A DNA stretch of 64,000 nt from CAVYXK01 sp963708245. GTDB taxonomy: Bacteria; Pseudomonadota; Alphaproteobacteria; Acetobacterales; Acetobacteraceae. The stretch covers positions 1,178,001 through 1,242,000 of the forward strand of contig OY970201.1 in NCBI GenBank assembly GCA_963708245.1, given 5' to 3'. The notes beneath the pieces are model-generated. The model was not told where the DNA came from. It ran no database searches and saw only the letters and a list, made by a program, of their open reading frames with translations. Below, one piece after another: positions 16,332 through 23,421 of this stretch. Each line of letters begins with the position of its first letter. Within the stretch, counting starts at the first letter, position 1. Both the position numbers and the translations under genes were made by a program.

Positions 16332-17501
16332 TTGGCATTGCGGGCACTGGTGGTGGGAGCCGGTTCCGCCGGCGAGGGGCACAGCCTTGCGCTGCAGCAG
16401 GCGGGCGTGGAGGTTGCCGCCATCGCCAGCCGGACCGAAGCCGTGGTGCAGAGCGTGGCAGCACAACTCGGCGTCGCCGTCGCCAGCACCGACTGGCGTA
16501 CAACTCTGCAGGAGCTGCGGCCGGACATCGTCGCCGTTGCCACGCCCGGCGACAGCCACGCCGCGATCATCGAGGCCGCGCTGGCGCAGGGCTGCCACCT
16601 GTTCGTCGATAAGCCTTTCGCACCCACCGCCGCCGAGGCGCGACGCCTTTGGCGCGCCGCCCGCGATGCCGCCGTACGTACTGCCTATGCTGCCACCTCG
16701 AATTACCAGCCGGCGGCACTGCTGGCGCGCAAGCTGATCGCTGACGGCGTGATCGGTACGCTGTTCGAGGCGGAGTTCGTGTCGCATTATCACTGGCATG
16801 AGCGGCTGCCGTATGGTTGGCCGCATCTGCTCGCGCAGGGCGGCCGGCGGCTGAACAATAATTTCACGCACAAGCTGGCGATTGCCGAGAACGTCTGCGA
16901 CGGCGTCACGCTGGCGGTTGCCGGCGAGACTCGCAACGATCTCCGGCGCGCGCCGATCGCGCCATTTCCACACGATTTTCGCGAATGGACACGAAACCCT
17001 GTGCCGGCGGAGCAGGCCGCGCGCGGCGAATGGGGCGCTGTCGATAGCGACTGGTCATATACCGTGCTGGCGCGGATCGGTGCACCGGGCGGCGATCCGA
17101 AGACTGCCGTCAGCGTCACCTTCCGCCATTCCTGCCTACGCAAGGGCATGCTGCGTAACTACGTCGCGTTCTACGGCTCAAGCGGCACGATTCATGTCGA
17201 ACAGGCCTACTGCCAGGGCGATCTTCATCTCTGGCGCGAGGGCGACGTTGCGTTCTGCGTCATGCCGGTCGGGGAGGATGTGCTGGCTACATTGCCGCGA
17301 GTCGAAGCGCAGCCGCACTGGCCGCCGGGCTGGGTGGTGCCGCAGCGAGCCTGGAGCGCGCTCGCGCGCGATTTCGTTGCCGACATCGCCGGCGCGCCTC
17401 ACGGGCGCTATTTCACGCTTGCCGATGGCTGGCGTCACCAGGAGGTGATCGACGCCGTGCGCGCCAGCGCCGGCTGGTCGGTGCTGCCGACAGAACCATA
17501 A
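16332..17501 (+). CDS. Gfo/Idh/MocA-family NAD(P)-dependent oxidoreductase
   Basis: 389 residues. The N-terminal Rossmann fold starts ALRALVVGAGSAGEGH, followed by VAVATPGDSHAAIIEAAL and the catalytic-site motif CHLFVDKPFAPT (the DKP/EKP lysine of the family). The C-terminal half is the alpha/beta domain of sugar and inositol dehydrogenases. The start is TTG 16332, supported by AAGGAGGA about 7 nt upstream. It precedes the ABC transporter genes, so it may oxidise the imported compound or a derivative. The substrate cannot be told from sequence. Confidence 0.9.
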   Translation: MALRALVVGAGSAGEGHSLALQQAGVEVAAIASRTEAVVQSVAAQLGVAVASTDWRTTLQELRPDIVAVATPGDSHAAIIEAALAQGCHLFVDKPFAPTAAEARRLWRAARDAAVRTAYAATSNYQPAALLARKLIADGVIGTLFEAEFVSHYHWHERLPYGWPHLLAQGGRRLNNNFTHKLAIAENVCDGVTLAVAGETRNDLRRAPIAPFPHDFREWTRNPVPAEQAARGEWGAVDSDWSYTVLARIGAPGGDPKTAVSVTFRHSCLRKGMLRNYVAFYGSSGTIHVEQAYCQGDLHLWREGDVAFCVMPVGEDVLATLPRVEAQPHWPPGWVVPQRAWSALARDFVADIAGAPHGRYFTLADGWRHQEVIDAVRASAGWSVLPTEP

Positions 17502-17534
17502 CTATTCGTAACGACGGGACGGAGGGAACGGGTC

Positions 17535-19151
17535 ATGCACAATAATAACGAGACTGACTTCGGCCGGCGGCCGCTGATCGGCGGTGCTGCCAGCCTGCTT
17601 GGCACGCTGGTCGCCCGCGCGCGACCGTCGCTGGCACAGAGCGCGGCGCGACGCGAGACGCTGGTGATCGCGCTAGATTTCAGCGACACCACCACGCTCG
17701 ATCCCGGTCGCGTCGCCGGCTACACTAATCCGCTGCCGACACGCGCGGCCTATGATCCGCTGGTGACCATGGCGCCCGGCGACTACGTCACAGTGCGGCC
17801 CTGCGTCGCTACCGAATGGGCCTATCTGCCGGACGGCCGGACCATCCGCTTCAAGCTGCGCGATGACATCACCTTCCTCTCGGGTCGCAAGCTGACGGCC
17901 GAGGACGTGCGGTTCTCCTTCACGCGTTTGATCAATATGAAATACCAAGCGAGCCAGTATCTCGCCTATCTCGACCACGTTGCGGTGGTCGATGACCATA
18001 CCGTGGATTTCGTGCTGCGCGATCCGACGCAGCCGCTGGTCACCATCATTGCGGCACCGGAATTCGGAATTACCGACAAGCTGATGGTGGAACAGCACGG
18101 CGGTACGGATGTCGATATCGCCAACAAGGACACCGCGACGCCGTGGCTCGATCAGAATTCGGCGGGCAGCGGCGCCTATCGGCTGGTGGGATGGGACCGC
18201 AGCCAGCGCATCCGAATGGTGCGCAACCCCGGCCACTGGGGTCCCAAACCAGGCTATGAACGCGTGCTGATCCAGCAAATGAGCGAAAGCGCGGCGCAGT
18301 ACCTGGCGTTGCAGCACGGCGATGTCGATGTCGCCTTCAATCTGATTCCGGAGCAGGTCGCCGGGCTGAAGGACAATCCGGATATCGACATCGTTCGCGT
18401 CACTAGCCTCGATTACCTCTATCTCGCGGTGAGCGAGGATCCCGACAATCCCGCGCTTCAGAAGCAGGAGGCACGGCAGGCGATCGGCTATGCCATCGAC
18501 TATGATGGTATCATAAACAACCTGATGGGCGGCAACGCAGTACGCCCGGCCGCCTTCCTGCCGGTCGGCGTGAACGGCTCGACAGCGGAGCTGACGAAGG
18601 AGATCGGCTACCATCAGGATCTCGCCCGCGCCCGCGCGCTGTTGAAGCAGGCAGGGCTGCCGGATGGCTTCACCTTCCGCCTGAATTTCGCCAATCAGGT
18701 GATGGCCGGTGTCGCCTATCGCGACGTCGCGGTGAAGCTGCAATCCGATCTCGCGCGCGTCGGCATCAAGGTGGAGCTGGCGCCGATGGATATGGTGAGC
18801 ATGTACGCGGCGTACAATGCCGCGCGGCTGCCGGCGGTGCTGGGGTTCTGGAATCCGCCGGCCGTCGAGAACCAGCTCTGGGCCTCTGCCACCGTGGTAC
18901 GCGTCGCCCGGCGCCTGCATTGGAACGTGCCGCCCGATTTCAACCAGCTCGTGCACGACGCCGCGGCCGAGCGCGATCTGGCGAAGGCGGCGGTGATGTG
19001 GCGCGAGTATCAGCGCCGGATGGTCGGTTTCGCCCACCTGTTTGTGCTGATTCAGCCGATCTATCAGGTGGCGGTGAGGCGCAATGTTGCCGGACTGAAG
19101 TTGACGGCAGCCGGTTGGTTGGCCGAGCTCGATACGGTCCATCCGGCCTGA
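17535..19151 (+). CDS. ABC transporter substrate-binding protein, peptide/nickel/opine (SBP_bac_5) family
   Basis: 538 residues. The N-terminus FGRRPLIGGAASLLG has a twin-arginine-like pair before the hydrophobic stretch and a likely cut after SLAQ, so Tat or Sec export to the periplasm is probable. The SBP_bac_5 body is clear (TIRFKLRDDITFLSGRKLTA, SGAYRLVGWDRSQRIRMVRN, QARQAIGYAIDYDGI as separate stretches). It lies 33 bp after the oxidoreductase gene and 9 bp before the first permease gene. The family binds oligopeptides but also opines, glutathione and other solutes; I cannot assign the ligand. Confidence 0.93.
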   Translation: MHNNNETDFGRRPLIGGAASLLGTLVARARPSLAQSAARRETLVIALDFSDTTTLDPGRVAGYTNPLPTRAAYDPLVTMAPGDYVTVRPCVATEWAYLPDGRTIRFKLRDDITFLSGRKLTAEDVRFSFTRLINMKYQASQYLAYLDHVAVVDDHTVDFVLRDPTQPLVTIIAAPEFGITDKLMVEQHGGTDVDIANKDTATPWLDQNSAGSGAYRLVGWDRSQRIRMVRNPGHWGPKPGYERVLIQQMSESAAQYLALQHGDVDVAFNLIPEQVAGLKDNPDIDIVRVTSLDYLYLAVSEDPDNPALQKQEARQAIGYAIDYDGIINNLMGGNAVRPAAFLPVGVNGSTAELTKEIGYHQDLARARALLKQAGLPDGFTFRLNFANQVMAGVAYRDVAVKLQSDLARVGIKVELAPMDMVSMYAAYNAARLPAVLGFWNPPAVENQLWASATVVRVARRLHWNVPPDFNQLVHDAAAERDLAKAAVMWREYQRRMVGFAHLFVLIQPIYQVAVRRNVAGLKLTAAGWLAELDTVHPA

Positions 19152-19160
19152 TCCGCGGGC

Positions 19161-20174
19161 ATGATTCGCTTCATCGTCTCGCGCCTCGGCTTGGCCGTGG
19201 TGATGGTGCTGCTGGCCTCGCTGGCGATTTTCCTGATCGCCAATGCTGTGCCCGGCGATCCCGTGCTGATCCAGCTCGGTGATCTCGGAGCGTCGAATCC
19301 GGTGATGGTCGCGGCCTTCCGCCATAAATGGGGCCTCGATCTGCCGCTGTGGCAACGCTACTGGATTTTCCTCGACGGGCTGTTCCACGGTGATCTCGGC
19401 AATTCCATCGCCTCGCGCCGGCCGGTGCTGGACGACATCATCGATTATGCACCGGCCACGATCGAGCTTGCATCGGTCGCGTTCCTGCTTTCGCTGCTGG
19501 TGGGCCTGCCGCTCGGCATGCTGGCTGCGGTTAAGCGAGACAGTTGGATCGATCATCTGGCCCGAGGCGTGTCTCTGATCGGTGTGTCCGCGCCCTCGTT
19601 CTGGCTCGCCTTCACCATGCTTGCCGTGTTCTATGGCGCGCTCGACTGGGCGCCTGGGCCGGGCCGGCTCGATCCCGCATCCTTTCCGCCGCCGCGCGTC
19701 ACCGGCCTGATGCTGGTGGATACTGCGCTGATCGGCGATTGGGACACGTTCCGCGATGCCGCGGCGCATCTCGTGCTGCCGTCGATCGTGCTGGCCAGCT
19801 CGACGCTCGGGCTGATTACGCGGACGACCCGCGCGGCAATGCTGGAATCGCTGTCGCAGGATTACGTGCAGGTGGCCCGGGCCAAGGGGTTGCGGCGGCA
19901 ACGCGTGGTGCTGGGTCATGCGCTGCCCAATGCGATGCTCCCGGTGGTGACGTTGGGAGGCCTAGCCTATGCCAACTTGCTGACCGGAGCGGTTCTGACC
20001 GAAACGATCTTCTCCTGGCCCGGCCTCGGCCGCTACACCTTCCAAAGCGCAGTCGCACTCGACTTCCCCGCGATTATGGGCATGACCGTGCTGGTCGCGG
20101 CGGTGTTCGTGATGGTCAATTTCGTGGTCGATCTGTCTTATGCGCTGCTCGATCCGCGCGTGCTCGACACATGA
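19161..20174 (+). CDS. ABC transporter permease, DppB type
   Basis: 337 residues with about six membrane helices and the N-terminal signature FIVSRLGLAVVMVLLASLAIFLI typical of DppB/OppB (two adjacent stretches). The EAA loop, which docks the ATPase, is QVARAKGLRRQRVVLGHALPNA. The stop overlaps the next permease start as ATGA. It forms a heterodimeric channel with the following gene. Confidence 0.94.
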   Translation: MIRFIVSRLGLAVVMVLLASLAIFLIANAVPGDPVLIQLGDLGASNPVMVAAFRHKWGLDLPLWQRYWIFLDGLFHGDLGNSIASRRPVLDDIIDYAPATIELASVAFLLSLLVGLPLGMLAAVKRDSWIDHLARGVSLIGVSAPSFWLAFTMLAVFYGALDWAPGPGRLDPASFPPPRVTGLMLVDTALIGDWDTFRDAAAHLVLPSIVLASSTLGLITRTTRAAMLESLSQDYVQVARAKGLRRQRVVLGHALPNAMLPVVTLGGLAYANLLTGAVLTETIFSWPGLGRYTFQSAVALDFPAIMGMTVLVAAVFVMVNFVVDLSYALLDPRVLDT

Positions 20175-21037
20175 GCCAGGCGCTGCACGTTGCGTTGCCG
20201 GCGGCGCTGTCGGTGCGGCGGCGGTGGATGCGCCGTTACGGGCTGGCGGCAGCGGGCGGCGTGGTGCTGGGAACGTGGCTGCTGCTGGCGCTGCTGGCGC
20301 CTTGGGTGATGCACGATGACCCGAACCTCGTCGCCGTCGCCAGCCGTTTGCAGCCTCCCTCGGCGGTGCACTGGCTCGGCACCGATACGCTAGGGCGCGA
20401 CGTGCTGACGCGTATCATCTATGGCGCGCGGGTGTCGCTGCTCGTGGGCTTCGTCGTGGTGACAATCGCCGGAGGGTTCGGTACGCTGCTCGGCGCGGTT
20501 GCCGCCTACGCCCGCGGCTGGGCCGAGGAGGCGCTCATGCGCCTGACCGATCTGGTGTTCTGCTTTCCGCCGATCATCCTGGCGATGGCGATCGCGGCGG
20601 CACTGGGCATCGGCACGCGCAACACGATCATTGCCATGCTTGTCGTATGGTGGCCGAAATACTCGCGTCTCGCGCGCAGCCTGGTGATTACTCAGCGATC
20701 GCAGGAATACGTCGCGGCGGCGCGAGCCGTTGGCTTCGGCCCCGCGCATATCCTGTTTCGCCAGATTGTCCCCAATGCTGTGGGACCGTTGATCGTGCTG
20801 CTTTCGCTCGATCTTGGCGCTGCCATCCTGGTGTTTGCCGGGCTGTCGTTTCTCGGGCTTGGCGTGACGCCGCCGACACCGGAGTGGGGCTCGATGGTAT
20901 CAGATGGGCGCGAGTTGGTGCAACAATGGTGGGTCGCGACCTTTCCGGGTCTGGCCATTCTGTCCGTAGTAATGGGATCCAACTTCGTCGGCGACGGCTT
21001 GCGCGACTGGCTCGATCCGCACGCCCGGCGAAGCTGA
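20171..21037 (+). CDS. ABC transporter permease, DppC type
   Basis: 288 residues from ATG 20171, which overlaps the dppB-type stop. The open frame extends far upstream, but the overlap and the DppC-type N-terminus fix this start. The start of the permease domain is WLGTDTLGRDVLTRIIYGAR, and the EAA loop is AARAVGFGPAHILFRQIVPN. After this gene the operon stops without the two ATP-binding subunits (DppD/DppF type) that normally follow, so the transporter must use ATPases from elsewhere or be incomplete. Confidence 0.93.
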   Translation: MSQALHVALPAALSVRRRWMRRYGLAAAGGVVLGTWLLLALLAPWVMHDDPNLVAVASRLQPPSAVHWLGTDTLGRDVLTRIIYGARVSLLVGFVVVTIAGGFGTLLGAVAAYARGWAEEALMRLTDLVFCFPPIILAMAIAAALGIGTRNTIIAMLVVWWPKYSRLARSLVITQRSQEYVAAARAVGFGPAHILFRQIVPNAVGPLIVLLSLDLGAAILVFAGLSFLGLGVTPPTPEWGSMVSDGRELVQQWWVATFPGLAILSVVMGSNFVGDGLRDWLDPHARRS

Positions 21038-21053
21038 GCGCCTCTGCTCAGAG

Positions 21054-21389
21054 GTGCGCGGTTCGCGTGCGCATAGCCGGCTCGCGACCGCGATCTCAAA
21101 CGAGAGCCCGCGGCCTCAGCACGTCGGACAGACCCACGCGGTGCAGCATCTCTGCGCGCAGGCGGTCGAGAGCCGCGAAGCCAACATTGGCACCGTCCTC
21201 GGTCGGATCGATATGGATGTGGAACGGGCATTTGCCGAATGGCGCAGCGACAACCTCCTACAATCATACATCGACGTCGTGGTTCATGGAGGCCTGGAAT
21301 ACGGTCCGGACATCGCCCGGGAGATCATCGAAACGAAGTATTTGCGGACCAACAGTTTTCAGAGGACTATACCGTCAAGTTCCTGCTGA
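21054..21389 (+). other. Gene-poor gap with a possible decayed ORF
   Basis: The 470 bp between the permease and GMC genes hold no convincing gene. The plus frame contains a natural-looking stretch (DMDVERAFAEWRSDNLLQ, then GGLEYGPDIAREIIETKYLR), and after about 21355 the sense seems to continue in another frame (SEDYTVKFLLMRNARAPAA). On the opposite strand a 52-residue open stretch (FGKCPFHIHIDPTEDG) also looks natural. This could be the site where ATPase genes or another gene were lost; I cannot choose a strand with confidence. Confidence 0.3.
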
Positions 21390-21507
21390 TGCGAAACGCC
21401 CGGGCGCCAGCAGCGGCAAAAATGAACCCCAGCAAGTGGGACGCACCCCTGGCCCTCGTCGACGAGGCGGTTATCATAGGCGAACTTACCAAGGGAAACG
21501 TCGTCGT

Positions 21508-23109
21508 ATGGCGGAAACGGCCGAATTCGACTTCATCATCGTCGGCGCCGGCTCAGCCGGCTGTGTGCTGGCCAACCGCCTCTCCGCGGATCCAGCGAAC
21601 CGGGTTGTGCTGCTGGAGGCAGGCGGGAACGATAATAACTTGTGGATCCATATCCCCGCCGGCTTCTTCCGCAACATCTTCCATCCGCAGATCACCTGGC
21701 AGTTCGAGACCGAGCCGATCCCGACCCTCAACAATCGGCGGGTGCCGATTCCGCGCGGCAAGGTGCTGGGCGGGTCGAGCTCGATCAACGGCCTGATCTA
21801 TATCCGGGGTCAGAAGCAGGATTTCGACCTGTGGCGCCAGCGCGGCTGCACCGGCTGGTCATACGACGACGTGCTGCCATATTTCCGCAAGTCCGAGGAC
21901 CAGCAGCACGGCGCCAACGAATATCACGGCGCCGGCGGGCCGCTCGCGGTGTCCGACCTGCGCTCGAAGCACGAGCTGAACGACGCCTTTATGGCGGGGG
22001 CGCAGGAGCTCGGCTTTCCCTACAATCCCGACTTTAACGGCGAGGAGCAGGAGGGCGTCGGGCCGTTGCAGCTCACTGTCCGTGGGATGCGTCGCTGCAG
22101 TGCTGCGAGCGGCTATCTCCGCCCGGCGATGAAACGGCCGAACCTTAAAGTGGAGATCAAGGCACTGGCGCATCGCGTGCTGTTCGAGGGCAAGCGCGCG
22201 GTCGGCGTCGAATTCTCGCAGTATGGCGGCATTCGGCGCCTGCGCGCGCGGCGGGAGGTGATCCTGGCCGGCGGATCAATCAACTCGCCGCAGCTTCTGC
22301 AACTTTCCGGCGTTGGACCTGGGGCGCTGCTGCAGTCGCTCGGCATCGAGGTGGTGCACGATTTGCCAGGCGTGGGGGAGAATTTGCAGGATCATATCGG
22401 CGGGCGGGTGATTTACAAGGCGCGCCGGCGGAACACCTATAACGAGATCTCGCGCAACTGGGTGCTGCAGGCACAAGCCGGCATTCAGTATGTGTTGGCG
22501 CGCGGTGGTCCGTTGATGACCGGCGCCGGGCCGATCGGCCTGTTCGTGAAGACGCGGCCGGAACTCGCCTCGCCGGATATTCAGTATCAGTTCCTTGCCG
22601 GCAGTCTGGATCGGGCGGGCGAGCCGATGCACGCGTTTCCCGGCTGCATGGGGATCACCATACCGTGCCGGCCCGAGAGCCGCGGTTGGCTGCGCATCCG
22701 CTCGCCCAACCCGATGGAATATCCAGCAATTCAGCCCAATTACCTGGCGACGCAGGGCGACCGGGATACGATGGTCGCCGGATTGCGTATCCTCCGCCGC
22801 GTGTTCCAGACCCAGGCGATGCAGCATCTGGTGACCGAGGAATACGTGCCCGGTCCCGCTGTGCAGAGCGACGAGGAGCTGGTGGACCATGTGCGGCGCA
22901 CCGGCGGCACCACGTATCACCAGACGAGCACATGCACGATGGGAACGCATCCGATGGCGGTGGTGGACCCCGAGCTCCGCGTGCATGGTGTCGAGCGACT
23001 GCGCGTAGTCGATGCCTCGGTGATGCCGACGGTGATTTCGGGCAATACAAATGCCGCGACGATCATGATCGCCGAGAAGGGCGCCGAGATGATCCTGCGG
23101 GGCGCGTGA
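21508..23109 (+). CDS. GMC-family FAD-dependent oxidoreductase (choline/alcohol dehydrogenase type)
   Basis: 533 residues from ATG 21508; the frame is open upstream but the FAD-binding start (FDFIIVGAGSAGCVLANRLS) fits this ATG. Other GMC marks are GKVLGGSSSINGLIYIRG (signature 1) and GGSINSPQLLQLSGVGP (signature 2). At the C-terminus, TTYHQTSTCTMG and VISGNTNAATIMIAEKGA supply the His/Asn catalytic pair. The family oxidises alcohols to aldehydes (choline, polyethylene glycol, aryl or sugar alcohols). It lies on the same strand after the oxidoreductase/ABC cluster, so a role in catabolism of an imported alcohol is possible but unproven. Confidence 0.93.
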   Translation: MAETAEFDFIIVGAGSAGCVLANRLSADPANRVVLLEAGGNDNNLWIHIPAGFFRNIFHPQITWQFETEPIPTLNNRRVPIPRGKVLGGSSSINGLIYIRGQKQDFDLWRQRGCTGWSYDDVLPYFRKSEDQQHGANEYHGAGGPLAVSDLRSKHELNDAFMAGAQELGFPYNPDFNGEEQEGVGPLQLTVRGMRRCSAASGYLRPAMKRPNLKVEIKALAHRVLFEGKRAVGVEFSQYGGIRRLRARREVILAGGSINSPQLLQLSGVGPGALLQSLGIEVVHDLPGVGENLQDHIGGRVIYKARRRNTYNEISRNWVLQAQAGIQYVLARGGPLMTGAGPIGLFVKTRPELASPDIQYQFLAGSLDRAGEPMHAFPGCMGITIPCRPESRGWLRIRSPNPMEYPAIQPNYLATQGDRDTMVAGLRILRRVFQTQAMQHLVTEEYVPGPAVQSDEELVDHVRRTGGTTYHQTSTCTMGTHPMAVVDPELRVHGVERLRVVDASVMPTVISGNTNAATIMIAEKGAEMILRGA

Positions 23110-23421
23110 ATGCTGCGTCCGGTATCGACCTGGTGACGGGGGCTTCAATCATGGCTGAGAACAGCATCGGCAGTTCCAAGTCTATGATTCCCTCCGGTTC
23201 ATTGGAGCCAGCAAGCGTGCCAGCCGGCAGCTTCTCATGATGTCGATCAGGCGCAAGCCGGCCCACGCGATGAACCGGAAACCCGAACGCCAGCGCAGCT
23301 CCGCCACAGGTATGTTGCGTCTGTATTACAGGCCATTCTGCCGCCTCATCGTCGATTGGCGACGTTTCTGTTGACGGGCCACCGTCCGATACCACAGAGT
23401 AATACGATCAGGAAGTCAGAC
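23110..23421. other. Intergenic stretch without recognisable gene
   Basis: 312 bp between the GMC gene and the next large ORF. Short open frames exist on both strands, for example a 44-residue basic plus-strand ORF from 23238, but none has a Shine-Dalgarno sequence or a recognisable product. I see no clear terminator or promoter. Confidence 0.4.

Noticed and set aside
17673..19919. 748-residue minus-strand open frame
   Set aside because: It is antisense to the substrate-binding protein and permease genes, is full of His, Arg and Gln as expected for a GC-rich shadow, and matches no family.
21100..21260. 52-residue minus-strand open stretch (FGKCPFHIHIDPTEDG)
   Set aside because: No start codon or Shine-Dalgarno, stops directly upstream, and an equally natural reading exists on the plus strand.
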